Notes: a model not told the origin generated them from the sequence alone. Counted from the stretch's first letter, positions 1 to 12,504 are shown. The stretch: 64,000 bases of DNA from Sphagnum compactum (GCA_965153455.1 OZ234493.1:15614213-15678212); one strand, 5' to 3'. A program made the numbers and translations.

Positions 1-345
1 ATCGCGGATGAGGACACGGTGACGGGTTTCTTGTTAGCGGGAGTGGGGAATGTCGATCTTCGGCGCAAGACGAATTACTTGGTGGTGGATGCCAAGACGA
101 CGGTGAAAGCCATCGAGGACGCGTTCAAGGAATTCACGACACGTGAAGACATTGCCATCATCCTCATCAGTCAGTACGTTGCCAACATGATCCGTTTCAT
201 GATCGATAGCTATCAGAATCCCATTCCTTCCATTCTGGAGATCCCGTCCAAGGATCACCCTTACGATCCCAGTCAGGACTCCATTCTCTCACGAGTCAAG
301 CACATGTTCTCCAGTGATCCCACAGGCTCCACTGATCGTGTGTGA
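1..345 (+). CDS. VHA-F: V-type proton ATPase subunit F, 3' exon (partial)
   Basis: Subunit F sits on the central stalk of the cytosolic V1 sector of the vacuolar H+-ATPase and couples ATP hydrolysis to rotation. The frame is open from base 1 (IADEDTVTGFLLAGVG) to TGA at 343-345, giving 114 residues. The plant protein is about 128 aa, so only some 15 N-terminal residues lie off the left edge. Family hallmarks are GVGNVDLRRKTNYLVVD, the TTREDIAIILISQYVANMIR strand-helix segment, and EIPSKDHPYDPSQDSILSR near the C-terminus. The final residues (SSDPTGSTDRV) are variable in the family. The visible part is one uninterrupted exon, and it converges tail-to-tail with ICME. No odd features are seen. 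Confidence 0.94.
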   Translation: MADEDTVTGFLLAGVGNVDLRRKTNYLVVDAKTTVKAIEDAFKEFTTREDIAIILISQYVANMIRFMIDSYQNPIPSILEIPSKDHPYDPSQDSILSRVKHMFSSDPTGSTDRV

Positions 346-1990
346 TGTTGTTGTTGTTGTTGGAATCAAAGCTTTTTGCATGATGATGCTGCATCATCAC
401 GATCTTATTTTCTTCCCGTCTCTTGTCCGTCGCTTGAAAAAGTTGTGTACATGAGATGGAGAATTAGTTGAAAACGAAGAACAAGAGAGAGGGATTCGGT
501 AGTGGCAATAGGAGGAGGACATCATCACTCTCTCAGAATCTCTCTCAGAGTAATGATGATGATGTTGCCAGTATAAAAAAATCTTCAATGTATTTTGTTA
601 AGATACATAGTCATGTTGTTGCATCAGGCAATGGGATCTTTGGAGTTGGGATTGATTGAAGGGTTTGTACTCATGTTGCCTCATCTCAACAAAAGGATTT
701 CTTGTTCACCTGTGTGTGGGAGTGGTGTGGGATTTCTTGTTCATCTGTGTGTGGGAGTGGTGTGGGATTTCTTGTTCATCTGTGTGCTGGAGTGATGTGG
801 GATTTCTTGTCCATCTGTGTGCAGCAGCTGTGTGGATTTCTTGTTTATTCATTGAAGACTTCCCCATACAGTTGCTGTAGTTTCTAATCAAAGAACCCTG
901 GCTGCTGTAAACCTGACCAATTTGCCTCCAGTATGCTGAAGATAAATTCATGCCAGCAGCCACAATGGTTATGAGCATGATTGCTTCCTACTTAGCTTTG
1001 TTGCATGTTCTTTTTCATTTCTGTTGTGCCTTGGTGTAGATGCTTGCTTGTACATGGACAAGCAGAAATTAAATGAATCTTTTACCCTTACCTGCTTGTG
1101 CACCTTGAGCAAGGATGCTAAGGACTTTTTTTATTAGCACTGTCAGTTTGAGTGCTGGCTAACATTATGACTCAGCTTCCCATCGCGTTCAGAAATGTGA
1201 CAGAAACTGAGGACACCAATTTTAGTGGAATAGTTTGCTCGATAGTTTTGAGCAGATTATTGTATTTTTACATGCACCTGCAACTATTTGGATTCTAATC
1301 AGCTCAGAGCAATGGCAGCTAATTGCTGCCATTCATACTGTGTGAATGACAATGGTATGATTGCACTCATCCTCCATTTTTGTTTTGGTTGACCAGAACC
1401 AACATAACATTTATCTAGTGTGGGCTTTCTTCAGCAGTCTCATGGTTATGATCTTGTTGAAATGGGGATATGCAATGGGGTGTTGATCATAACCTGTATC
1501 TTCCCTTCCATTAGCACCAAAACTCTGTAGTGAACAGGCTAGTGGGACTTGTCACACACTGCACAAGTACTTGTGGGGTCTAAATCACTTAGTAATCATC
1601 TGTGATACTACATCCTTCACCACCAGTGTAGGTATGATATGTTGACTGTTCATCTTAAGTGATAGAACTTAGAACTGAATAGGAAGGAAAGCTATAATCT
1701 AGAAAAACACAAGCAGCATTGCTCGATTGGAGTGTTGTGGAAGAGACCCTCCATGTACATGTTGCCATGGATGTGTAGCACTCAAAGCTAATACATTGCT
1801 TGTATTGCTTACGAAAACTGGCTTGACTGATCATCACATCATCAGATTGGAGAGAATGGAGACATGCATATTTGATATTCTTGGAGACCAACAACCCAAG
1901 CTTAACTACTTGCTTCGTCATTAAATCAAAGCAAATAGTTTTGAGAAGTGTTTCTCAGTGCCCTACTCCCTATGCAAACTTGAAGTACAT
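346..1990. other. Convergent intergenic region, 3' flank of VHA-F
   Basis: About 1.6 kb separates the stop codons of two converging genes. The first part is presumably the VHA-F 3' UTR and carries a 35-bp minisatellite, listed separately. An ATTAAA poly(A)-like hexamer lies near 1069. Short ORFs in this stretch are explained by the repeat or have no recognisable content. No other gene is seen. Confidence 0.6.
695..848 (+). repeat. 35-bp minisatellite downstream of VHA-F
   Basis: Four-plus copies of a roughly 35-bp unit start with GGATTTCTTGTTCATCTGTG at about 695, 730, 765, 800 and 834; the last copies are degenerate. Because 35 is not a multiple of 3, the repeat is open in several frames and creates spurious repetitive ORFs. 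It probably lies in the VHA-F 3' UTR. Confidence 0.9.
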
Positions 1991-4863
1991 TCAGAAAGGA
2001 CTGACTCTATGAGCAAGTTGCAAAAAAATCTCAGGCACAAGACGACGCCGCCTCTTCATCACCATGAAATCTTCAGCTTTTGCTTCATCATCACCTTCGT
2101 GGATCACTGCCAATATGTCAGCTAGCAAATGATCAACACCACCTTGCATTGGGTCCTGCACAACTCAGTCAGTATATCAGATAGCAAATCATCATCATCA
2201 CCTGGCATTGGGTTGTGAACAACTCAGTGGTGCCTTAGTGTCACAAACCCATACTGCACAAACATGGACAATATGAACCATTTGATTCAGAATACAGGAT
2301 AGGAGCTGTCAAAACAACACACCTGCAAGAGCAGGTCAGTGTGTGTCTTTCCAGCATACAAAATTGTTGTCACCTTTGCACCCACTGATTGCAGTGCATT
2401 CCCAAATGCAACACTGCAGAAACATTACCATCAGGTCTCATCATTCCTTCCAGTAGAAGGTCATAAACATGAACCTCACAGCATATGCTCCAACTGCTCA
2501 CTCATAAGGACATTTGATCTTTCCATGACACCAGTACCTGGGAGTAAGAAAGTGCTGCAGAGGTAATGACATACCTGGCCTCATGATGAATTGAACAATC
2601 AGCAGTTCCATGAAATAAAGATATTGACGGTAGATGTGGCACTGCTTCCTGAAAAGCTGGGCTCAAAACCAACAACTCGGGAGAGAAAAGTGGTAGGGAC
2701 TCCTCCCCCTCCATCACTCTGCAAAACCTCAAAGACACAAGGGCTTCAGTCATATTGAAGCCCTTAAACTCTTTGTGACAATGACAACAAAAAAGAACTC
2801 CACAGCATCTGGATGAGAGAAGCTAGTTACAATCTCATGTCAAAAGTTGCACACTTTTTCGCTTTGAAAGTTGTCTTCAACTACCTCAGAAAAATAGATC
2901 GGGAAAGACCTCGTTGATGGAAATGATCCACAAGATTTGGCAGATTGTACCTGCTCCACAACAATCCAACAAGTGTCACACCAGCAGCCTAGTGGCAGTG
3001 CTCATGACCACCATCGTAAGTTGTCATTGGTTCAAGCCCCATAAGGTGCATCCTAGTGCATTCTCCCTGATTGTCAATCCAAGGTCCAGTGGCTAACAAA
3101 AGGATGTCACCATTACAGGCAAGATATCCATTTTCCTTACCCGCCTGAAATGGCAAAAAAGGCTTTGAGCTCATGTGACCTCCATGACAGCTTTGCGGCG
3201 TCCTCAAACGCCTCCTTCTGTGCTTGCTTAACTAATGCACATGCTGCCAGGTGGGCCCCCGCTGAATGACCTGCCAAAAATACTCTGTTGACTCTCACGT
3301 ATCAGAGTTTGACAGCGGCACAAAGGAAAGACATGGTATGAAAGACTCCCAAAGTTATACTCTATGCACAAACATTACTTTTGCGAGTTGAAGCATTCCA
3401 GTTTTTGGATCATTTATCACTTTGATTCAATTCTGTGCAAGCATGAACGTCTTTTCAGAAAGTGCAAACCCAATCACACCTGTGAAAAGGGGATTCTTTT
3501 GTGCCCTCACCTGTTTGGATCACCACCAAGGTTTGTGACATTCTGACAAACATAGCCTATTCCAGTAGAGATGTCTGCCACCATGTCACTCACAGAGCCC
3601 TGTGGAAAATTCCTGCATCGTCAGCAAAGCACATTGTACTGAGTCCAAGGATCCTTCGATAAGAAAGTTCTATACAACACAAGAAAACCAAAGACCAATT
3701 CATAAGGAAAATGATGAAGTCAAATTTGTTGGAGGCAAGGAGTCGTTTTATGAACATCTAAGGACATGCACCTGTAATCAAGACACGTCACAATGATGTG
3801 ATGTTCAGCAAGCTGCTGCCCCAATAAAGCAGCCCATCCCTTGTACCTGTTGATCAGTCTTGGCATCAGTTTCAAGCCCTTCAGAGTGATCTCAACTCAA
3901 AGAGAAATTGCATGAGATGGGAAGACAGGAATGAGTCCCAACAACAAAGAGAGGCAACTAACCCAATAATCCAAGCACCACCTGTCACAAAAATCACCAC
4001 TGGCTTTGGGCTGTCATCATCATCACAATTTGGAGGCATGTACAAGTCCAGCCTGCCCAGAGTTCCAGCACAAGAGTTATTACACTCCCCAGAACCTTCA
4101 ATCATCTGCTTGGAAACAACTTTGACAGTTGACAAATCAATACATTCACAGCATAGCTAGATTGTTCTGTCAATAATTCAGACCAAAAAAAAGTGAAAGC
4201 ATTTGTCTTTGCATGCCAATCTTACACCTGAACATTACCTATTGCGGGGTTCCATCCCGTACACAATGCTGCGATGAATGTAGTTGGAGGAGAAGTATTT
4301 CAATAAAACTGCCAAAGCTCCAGAAAGACAACATTAGTGTACATTTTCCTGCAGATGCTGCAAAATCTGATCAAAACACACCTCACACTGTACACCCCAA
4401 AAGAGCAGGGTGTTGTATACTCACCTTGAATGAAACCTGGCATGAGAAAAAGTGCATAGAGACATAGCCAAAGAAATTTGCTTATCCATCGTGATCCTAT
4501 CCTGGTAACATGTGCAAAACAGCCAGATTCATCAAAAGAATGAATACTCTAGCTGCAAAGCTGCTGCTTGCATGATGAGACGATTCAATATACAGATAAT
4601 ACAAACAATAGAATCCCCCATTATAGAGGAAAATGGTAGAAGAGATGCTACCCCAGATATCTCAGCAGAGTTAAGGCCAGTTGAGTGATCAAGTAAGTTT
4701 CAGTGGCTGCATGCTGAACATCATTTTGGAACCCACGGAATGAGTTCTGTCGGTCAAGCCTGAGTGGGCCACCCTGAGGGATGCCACCCAATATTCTAAG
4801 TTGCCACTTCTGCATTCTTGAAGATCTGTGGCGCTGCACCCATTCAAGGATCCCACAAGCCAT
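1991..4863 (-). CDS. ICME: Isoprenylcysteine alpha-carbonyl methylesterase (ICME)
   Basis: ICME removes the C-terminal methyl ester from prenylated proteins, reversing ICMT; in Arabidopsis it is an ER/Golgi membrane enzyme affecting ABA signalling. Eleven exons join in phase: 4863-4652, 4501-4425, 4308-4239, 4052-3963, 3846-3772, 3612-3511, 3284-3141, 2950-2885, 2718-2575, 2413-2323, 2155-1991, giving 411 aa (Arabidopsis ICME is about 427). A hydrophobic segment ([18 protein letters not shown]) follows the conserved [15 protein letters not shown] block. The alpha/beta-hydrolase core has [12 protein letters not shown], nucleophile elbow AGHSAGAH (Ser about 216), acid in HGTADCS (Asp about 319) and His in GKTHTDL (about 351). 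The C-terminus [20 protein letters not shown] is the plant ICME ending. The start ATG (4863, MACGILEW) is the least certain part; an extra 5' exon is possible. Confidence 0.9.
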
Positions 4864-6872
4864 CAACAAAAGCAAAAGCAAGTCCCTTATTATACCATGA
4901 AACAAGAACAAATACATCTTCAAAAACAACCTTTGCACTTGCCTTCAAGGGTTAAGAAGGTTTGGACATCATTACCTGATGCCAGTGTTTATTGATTTCT
5001 ACCATGATACCAGACTGCAAGTGTGGAGTATCAATTTACACCTCTGTTAGTAGTGCCCGTTAACACCCATCTTCCATTTCGTCACAACAGGTTCTGCATC
5101 TCACTTGTTGCATCCACTTCAATTTTAGATGTGCCATTGGGTTTCACTGGCATGGTTTAAGGTATGTCCAAGCACCCTATACACACTATTCAATGGAATT
5201 ACCCATGCAATTTACTTGGTGATGGCAGCACTGTGTTCTTAAAGACATCCTCTGAGATGAGCATCTTGGATAGAAGCCTTTGCAGGGGTGTCATGGATCT
5301 GCACCCATTCATTCTCACCAAATTCAATTGCAAGGATAAAATGCTTCCTAAACCCAGAAACCACCAGTTTCGTATTTCCAATGGCAAGTGCAGAAGATGT
5401 GTGATTTCCACATGGCCAAAAACTAACCAAATAAAAAAAGTGTTTATGATCTACCCAGCTGATGGCTTCATCATCAAGGATCCATCTTATTCAAAGGGAT
5501 CTGACGCTTCCTGATCATCAGATTCAAGGGATGTGAGGGTTCCTCTAGGCATGGGGAAAATCAAAACCCTAACCCTTTTTCCATGATTTGAAGAGTTGAC
5601 GTCTCAACAAGAATCTGGGGATGACTGGGACAATACCAAAAGGCAAGAATGCATCAAAAGCTTGATTTCACTATGTCATGACCAAATTTCAAACAATTAA
5701 CATAAGCTTTTTTCTTTGGAACTTCAAGAGATTTTCAAACAATCAACAGAAGCTTTTTCTTGCTTTTATTGTCGAAGAAGAACTTACTAGAAAGATGACG
5801 ACATTATTCAAACTGCTTGCTCCAGCTCAAAGATCACTGCATATAAAAGAGGGTAAAATAATAATAATAATAATAGTATTATTGCCAGCTCCCACAAACT
5901 ATAGAATTGCAAATTGTGTCACAAGAAGTCTCTCTTACACTTCTGAATCCAAGACACAGAGGCGAGAGAGGAGAGGGTTCTTACAGGTGTGAACTCCTCC
6001 CCCCCCCCCCCCCCCCCCCTACCACTCTTAAAGGAGCAAGCGTAAGAATCCGTTCTCTTTTCTGTTCTAGTAGGAATCTTCAAGCACATAAGGAGCCCTC
6101 CAAATGTGCGAGGAACTTCTTCCAAGTGCTTCCCAGTATGTGGTTTGCGATGTCAGCTTCCTCCACGCAGCAATTTGACGTCCTTGGCATGTCCAGAAAG
6201 CCGTGAACTTTATGGGGTGTCGGGTACTTGCCCAACACAGGCCCCGCCTTTCAGCCTATGTCAAAGGCACACTCAAGATGGCGTGGTCGGTCATTCTCCG
6301 TGCAAATAGCTGACCTTACAAATGATGTGGCACCACTACTACCATTCCAACTTTTAATGTTAATGAAGGCTTTTGATTTATTATCGTGATGTTAAAATCT
6401 TCAAAAAATTAAGATCTCTGTACTTAAGATTGTCAATAGCCTAATAGCCTTAAATCCTAGCCAAAAGCTTATCAACGATGTCGCCTATTGACAAGGGCCA
6501 ATTTTTTGTGCCTCATTATCACACTAACGCTTTGATCCTATGCCTCACCTGCACCTTGCCATTGCAATTTGGATTCGAGCTTTGCAATTTGCATCTCATC
6601 CGTGTTTCATTATCATAATTTGCATTCAAGCTTTGCATTTGCATCTTTTCATCTATCTCTTTGTGTTGTAACATCGTGTTTGTCTCTTTGCGTTTATCTT
6701 TTTTGTGTTTACGTTTCTCTCATTGTCACTACATTCATTTCTTTACATATGTCATCTTTGTGCATGCATCTTTGACATCGTCAACATCACAAATTTTGTA
6801 ACAACAATGGACAATTCAACAAGAGTCAATTCAACACTAAACAACAACAAATGACACAATAGAGGCAAAACA
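4864..6872. other. ICME upstream region, no gene recognised
   Basis: This should contain the ICME promoter and 5' UTR. A telo-box-like AAACCCTAACCC lies at about 5564-5575. A short AAT trinucleotide run is near 5857-5875 and a 21-base poly-C tract at 5999-6019. From about 6560 the sequence is rich in TTTGCAT-like words of low complexity. I found no supported coding exon. Confidence 0.5.
5999..6019 (+). repeat. Homopolymer C21
   Basis: Uninterrupted run of 21 cytosines, followed by TACCACTC. Such tracts are length-unstable, so the exact length may be a sequencing approximation. Confidence 0.95.
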
Positions 6873-7928
6873 TGCAAAAGAACCTCACAACAATACAATT
6901 GAAGCCAAGAGGAGATGGATGTAAAGGACAATTCAAAAATAATTCATTAGACAATATGAAAGGAAAAGGCAGGGGTAGAGGAAGCAAAGGTCCCGACTAT
7001 CAACACACAACATGAATTGCAATCATGAAGAGGTGATGGCCTTGATTACTTGTAAGCATAAGGAGCACATCACTTTGAAACAAGTTATTGATCCACAAGC
7101 AAACGTGACTCCTACAATAATGTAATAATGGAACATGTTATCAAAGGACATGCAATCATTCACACACTCAAAGACTCTAAGAATTGGCAAGATGTGCAAA
7201 GACAAATGGAACGACATTAATGGTGATACAAGAGATATATGATTACTGCAAAAGCATTGGTCATAACATTTCATATTGGGATTTAACAATGAAACAGTGG
7301 GACAAACTCTATTATTAAGACAATTCAATGAAAATTGTTATAAGGCAATTTAGGCTTTCCAAGGGGAAAAAAACATATTTACAAGTAAAAGGTGATGGAA
7401 TCTATATACAACAAAAAGAAGAGGAAAGTCACTTTCTTACACAACCTAATTAATCTTTGATGTTGGTTATTAGTAAAAGATGATGTTCTCAAGGAAAGCG
7501 AAAAGACTTTTCAATTAAACTAGGGCAACAATCATGGAGCTATTATAGACAATGTAATCAACTTGGATGACTTTTCATAATCATTTAGATTAGATAATGG
7601 ACCTCCTCAACATCCTACATTCATGAGCTTCAATGATTTTTATTCTATAACACTTACAACACCTAACACACATCCAACACCTGGAACAACATCAATTGTA
7701 ACTCTTGAAAACACTAGAATTAGAAGAAAACAATTATCGATGTTCTTGTTAATCATTGAAACCAATGATAAAAACAACAAGATTATTATGGACACCATGG
7801 ATCGCATCAATATACAAGTCAACATGACTGAATCTCATAAAAAAACATTTAAACATCATTTCAAATATCTAAAGGAGAAAGACATGAAGGCTTGCAAGAT
7901 GAACAAGAGTATGGTAAGTGTTTTATAG
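6873..7928 (+). pseudogene. Decayed Myb/SANT (trihelix-like) accessory ORF of a PIF/Harbinger element
   Basis: Across frames the pieces read in trihelix/Myb order. A basic Gly-Arg stretch (KGKGRGRGSKGPDYQ, about 6960-7005) is followed by NCNHEEVMALITCKHKEH (about 7017-7070). Then comes KMCKDKWNDINGDTRDI (about 7190-7240), which matches the helix-2/3 pattern 'CKDKWN-L--DYK-I'. Next are a GHNISYWDLT-like block (about 7260-7280) and FNEN-CYKAI (about 7325-7350). The tail MNKSMVSVL ends the 7623-7928 ORF and resembles the C-terminal helix of these accessory proteins. In-frame stops and frame changes interrupt it repeatedly, so it is dead. PIF/Harbinger transposons encode such a DNA-binding protein beside the nuclease, and a nuclease remnant lies 1 kb away in opposite orientation. 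A captured host trihelix gene is the alternative. Confidence 0.6.
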
Positions 7929-8918
7929 TTTCAAATTGAATCAATTTGCTATTTGACATAATTTCAATTTGGCATTTCAATTTCATTGAGCTAGACAACA
8001 ACATTACATTAAATGTATTAATGAAATTTACCTTCCATTTAATTGCAAACTTGTTCTAAGATTGAATTTGAAGAAGAAATCATTTCAACATTGAAATAAA
8101 CAATATATAGTTCATAATCATTTCATTGAGCTAGAGCAATTTTGAAATAAACAACAATAATGAAGTATATGTTTCATTCAACATTCCTCAATGCTTGATG
8201 TAACATTGAACTTGAAGAAAAACAATTCCATTCAATTTGAATCAGTTTGCCATAACAAATCCAAACACATAAGTATTTTCAACGACTATCATCTTCAAAC
8301 ACATCATTACACATGTTTAACAAAATACAAAAATCTTTAAAAAAATTCTTTCATTGCTACCAAGTTCAAATCTTTTTCAAGATCCAAATCTTCTTCTTAT
8401 GTTACAACCAAGTTCATATATTTTTCAAGCTTCAAATTTGTAATTTACAATGAAGAAGGAAATGATTCGTGATGATGATTTGTAGTAGATTTGTGGAGTT
8501 GTCATGATGACAACAACATTGGACATTAAACATTTTAACATTTTCCATTTCAACTTGACAATAGCAATCACCTTAACTTCAATTCAATATTCTCCATTTC
8601 ATTTTAAAACTTGACAAAATTGTACTTGAAGAAAAACAATTTACTAGTATAATTTACAACATTAAGTTCAACATTCAATTTCATTTGAACATTGCACTTG
8701 ACAACATTTGACAACATTTGAGCTTAGTCATTATTTGTGTCCTAATTTGTTCCCTATATATGTCTCAAGTGTTATTCTTTAGCTAGATCCTGAAAGTTCA
8801 TTACCTTTTAAAACAACTTCTGTCTCATTGAGTCCTGCATTTGTCCTATTATTATAATGCTTTCTTATTCCACCCTATTCAGATTCATGTTCCAACTACA
8901 ACATTAATGCATCTACAT
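7929..8918. other. AT-rich spacer inside the Harbinger remnant
   Basis: Low-complexity AT-rich DNA dominated by recurring words such as CAATTTGAATCAATTTG, TTCATTGAGCTAGA and AACTTGAAGAAAAACAATT. It lies between the two opposed Harbinger ORF remnants. No coding signal is seen. Confidence 0.5.
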
Positions 8919-9720
8919 CTACATCCTTCCCATCCAATATAAAATTATACAACAAGCAATAGCATGTAACAACATTAAGAATGAAAAAATATGAAGATTG
9001 CTTTTGAGTAATAGTTTTTGGAAAGTTTTTTTCAATGTCCCAAAAATGTTTTCCACCATACTTCTTCCTTTGGAAAGATGCATGGTATTTAATGCTTCCA
9101 ATAATGTGTGCCTAACATTTGAGGGGTCATGAATTAGGGTACAAAGCGGCTAGCCCTTGTCCCAAATGATATAAGGGTGAATGCCATCTTATGATCCATG
9201 TTCAAAGTCAAAGAAATTATCATAAGTTACCTTTATGTAAAAGCTAGATAATCAAGAACTTTATAATCATTCAAAAATCTTGGCAATCCCACAAAAACAT
9301 CTTGAAACCACTTCTTGTGATCAACAACCACTTGCAACTACATGTTGTGAATTCTAAATTTGTAGGAAAGAAATTTGCAAAATAACTCCTTTAGGTTTAT
9401 GATTGTGCATTTGTGTACAATCAATTGTACCATGAACAAAAGGGAGGCCGCACCAATCCTTGAAGACCGCCATCACCTTTGACAAATCTTCACTTCATGG
9501 CCATTGAATTTGGTTCCTAAATACAACATTAACAACAACAACAAACTTGTGCAGGACCATGTTCAAAGAGGACTTGCCCATTACAAAAAGTTCACTACAT
9601 TGAAGGTAGTAGTTTCGTGCACAAGTTTGTAAAGCAAGCACACCAACTTTAATGCCAACATGAATTGCACACCTATATGTGGTGTTTTGTTTTCTAATCA
9701 AAGGTCATAACTTATATGTT
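8919..9720 (-). pseudogene. PIF/Harbinger DDE transposase pseudogene
   Basis: Read on the minus strand the fragments follow HARBI1/DDE_Tnp_4 order. An N-terminal HTH segment (ALQTCARNYYLQCSELFVMG, then KSSLNMVLHKFV, ending FRNQIQWP) covers 9701-9495. The first catalytic block follows at about 9470-9410, FKDWCGLPFVHGTIDCTQMH, whose Asp in GTIDCT is the first DDE residue. The second block is at about 9345-9250, LQVVVDHKKWFQDVFVG then LPRFLNDYKVL. The C-terminal block at 9101-8919 includes RSMVENIFGTLKKTFQKL, the 'VEN-FG-LK-RF' signature. In-frame stops (for example after FRIHNM) and frame changes separate the blocks. No intact terminal inverted repeats were found. Confidence 0.82.
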
Positions 9721-10681
9721 ATTTACAAAACAACTTTTCTAGTGATTTGGAAATGTTCAAACCACCTTGAATTTTCATACCAAGTCATAAGGAAGTTCAA
9801 ATACCAAATGGTACTCAAAGCCTTGATCTAATCTTCAACTTCCTTCACCATCAATAAATTAAAATAGTAAAAAAACATGAAGTGATTCAAGACAACACCT
9901 TTCCACACACTTTTGACCAACAATTTGGTATTGGATAGTAAGAAATTTTATGTTAGAAGTGTCATCATTCTCATGGTCTCATTTCCAACTTCAAAACACA
10001 AAGAAAATAACTACTACAAACACAACAAATAAAGAAAATTCATTAGTTATAACACCTTGGGCAATGGCACCATTACAAGGTGCGAATTGAAAATAATAAT
10101 AATCAATGACGACAATGAATGAAAGTAGTGAGCTTGAGTGGACAAGAATGAGAGAGCTTGTGCCATAGAATGGGAGAGCTTAAACATGCCATAGAGGGAA
10201 CAAGAGAATTTCAACATGGCATAGAGAAAATGAAAAAGCTTGAGCAAGAAAAAGAATGATGATTCAATGTGGCACTAGTGTGTGATGTAGGCAATGGCCA
10301 TTTTGATCATCATGATGATTTGTTATTGTTTGTTTAACTTCCAATTACCTTATGAACTATTGAAAATGATGCCATGCTATGACATACCCTAGCTAATTGC
10401 AATTAAAACATTTGAATGAAAATAATTAGAAAATTTAATATTTACCAATAATATTTAACATTATAACCTACCATCGTCTTAATCCCTATCGTCAACCTAT
10501 CATTAAAACTTTATCAATTTATAGTAACTTTAGGTTTGAATGTATCTTATGTTATATTTGCAATACTACAAAAAGGTTATATGTAATTTTTTTTTCTTAA
10601 CCATGTCAAGGGTGATTAGACAAAGGTTATAATACTAAACATGATTTACAGATAGTGTTAAACTATTAGTGGTAAAAAAAG
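9721..10681. other. AT-rich flank of the Harbinger remnant
   Basis: No gene recognised. At 10105-10250 there is a degenerate short repeat built from AGAGCTTG and GCCATAGA words, which creates a repetitive minus-strand ORF without recognisable content. The right end of the Harbinger element probably lies in this stretch, but I could not define it. Confidence 0.4.
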
Positions 10682-11501
10682 TGTCGCAACCCTACTTTGG
10701 CCAAGTGTGGGGGTGAAGCCCAACACTTGGAAAAGTTGGAGGTTTGGAGTCCCCCGGGACTCCCGAATGTTCAGAGCTCGACAGCAAGGTTCAAAACACC
10801 TCGCATTGAGGTGTTCTTGGTGTCATTGGAAAGGTCTTGAAACGTAGATATCGAAAATGGCCTCGTATTGGCCATTCGGACATCTGCAGCCCAAGTTATA
10901 GGCAAAAGAAGGGCCGGGAGTCAAACTGGCAGTTTGACTCTCGACCACTAAAAGTCGGGAATCGACCCTTTCCCGACGTCGCCTTAGGGAGTGCGACATG
11001 GCGTTGGAAAGATCTCGACGAGGGCTACAACTTTGGTTTAGACCTCGTCGCGATCGAACTCCGAAGTCGGGAGTTATGGCCGCTCAAAGTTTTAGGAGTC
11101 TCGCCGGGACAGTTTCGGGACTCCATTTCGGGAGTCCCAAGAATTTGTGTCATTTGGATATAGCCTCCGTGGCGAGCTGCAGAGAATACTATAAGGGGGA
11201 AGGTGGTGGCTTCCCCCGAGTCCGGGCCGTGGTGAGTCTTGTGTGTCCAAGTGCCCGTGGCTTGTTCCAACACCCAAGGGTGTCCCAAATGCTAAACTAA
11301 CCTCCCGTGGTTGGTTTTTGGATGCAGATTCACACAAGCTAAGCTAGTCCCTCTTCCTAGTCTAATCTCGGGGCTTCCAACTCGACCTTCTACCCCTTTC
11401 TAGAGTTGGAAGTCGAGAGCGTGCCCTTCGGTCCCAACTTTCCGCAACTTCACATTGGTGAACCCTCAAGTGGGTTCACCCCGGGACCAAGGAGGGCGTC
11501 A
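10682..11501. mobile_element. GC-rich block, candidate solo LTR
   Basis: About 820 bp of distinctly GC-rich, CpG-containing sequence stands alone in AT-rich DNA. It begins TGTCGCAACCC and ends GGAGGGCGTCA, so it has TG..CA termini whose last six bases nearly mirror each other, as in plant LTRs. Several motif families recur inside, such as CGGGACTCC and GGGAGTC near 10750, 11100 and 11130. Overlapping ORFs on both strands have no recognisable domain. I see no 5-bp target-site duplication (AAAAG before, CGTGA after), no primer-binding site and no second copy here, so the class is tentative. Confidence 0.4.
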
Positions 11502-12504
11502 CGTGATATCATGAAAATAATCATATTATTGATATACTTTTAGGTGTTGTTGTTTTAGACAAAAATAACCATTCATATCATAGCTATTAGTTTCTTACCT
11601 TTCACCCTTTTTTTTGAATAATCAAGGGGCAAATGTTTGATTTTTTTAATATTTGCTAGTTCTAGGTATTTGAAAAAATTCAAAATCAAAGCATCATTGG
11701 TTCCAAATATTTCAAAATATTCTAAATCCAAGGACAACCATGTCCAAGTGTTTGAAAAAAAAAACAAATTCAAAAAACCACCAATTTTGAGTATTTAAAA
11801 AACTTCAAAATATTTGATTTTTTGACTAGGTATTTGAATTTTTTTATAACCACAATTATCAACTTTGATATTTAGCTTGATTCTGAATTGGGGTTTGGTG
11901 CAATTTCTAATACCTACATGACCATTCCGGATTAAACCCCACAATCATTTCCATGTTATATACATTGAATTATTTGGTCCTTCATGTTGATTTTACATAA
12001 TATCAATTGAAAAGCCTAACTTTTAAGTTTGTTAGATTTAATGTTAGCTAGCACACACACTTAACACCAAAGGAACACCACCTACCAACAAGGATGCCAT
12101 ATCATCAATAAGGTTATTTAATATTACATATGTGAATGCAACTCAAAATCAAGAAAATTTAACCTTGACTTGCCATGGATTAACACTAGGTGAGAATGAT
12201 ATATTAGTGCACTAATGGACAAAGGGTCTTGATTAGGCTTGTATGTACATGTGTAAAAATGTTAAGATCAATGAAATTGTTGGATTTGGTGGTTTGATTT
12301 ATTTTTCTATGTTATTTTAACTGAATTAATAATTAAATATGAACAGGGTTTAGTAGGTTTGTGGAAATTTCAAAGGACCAATGGAAATAGTACAAGAGGA
12401 TCATTATTTTCATTGTTCAATCACATAGGGTTGTGTGTAGGCATGAAGATTTTTTTTTCTAGGCCAATGGGATAGTTGGACTTGGTGATCTAAATCGGTT
12501 TTCC
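11502..12504. other. AT-rich DNA without recognised gene
   Basis: Low-complexity AT-rich sequence with recurrent ATTTGAAAAAATTC-like words at about 11660-11840. No exon, RNA gene or intact element is recognised. Confidence 0.4.

Noticed and set aside
656-978. Several repetitive ORFs on both strands
   Set aside because: Produced by the 35-bp minisatellite, which stays open in several frames.
5199-5430. Possible upstream coding exons of ICME
   Set aside because: Only a few residues (EWVQ) resemble the first ICME exon; no in-phase splice to exon 1 and the 411-aa model is already near full length.
10837-11337. GC-rich overlapping ORFs as a gene
   Set aside because: Open frames on both strands result from GC-rich composition; no domain and no splice signals.
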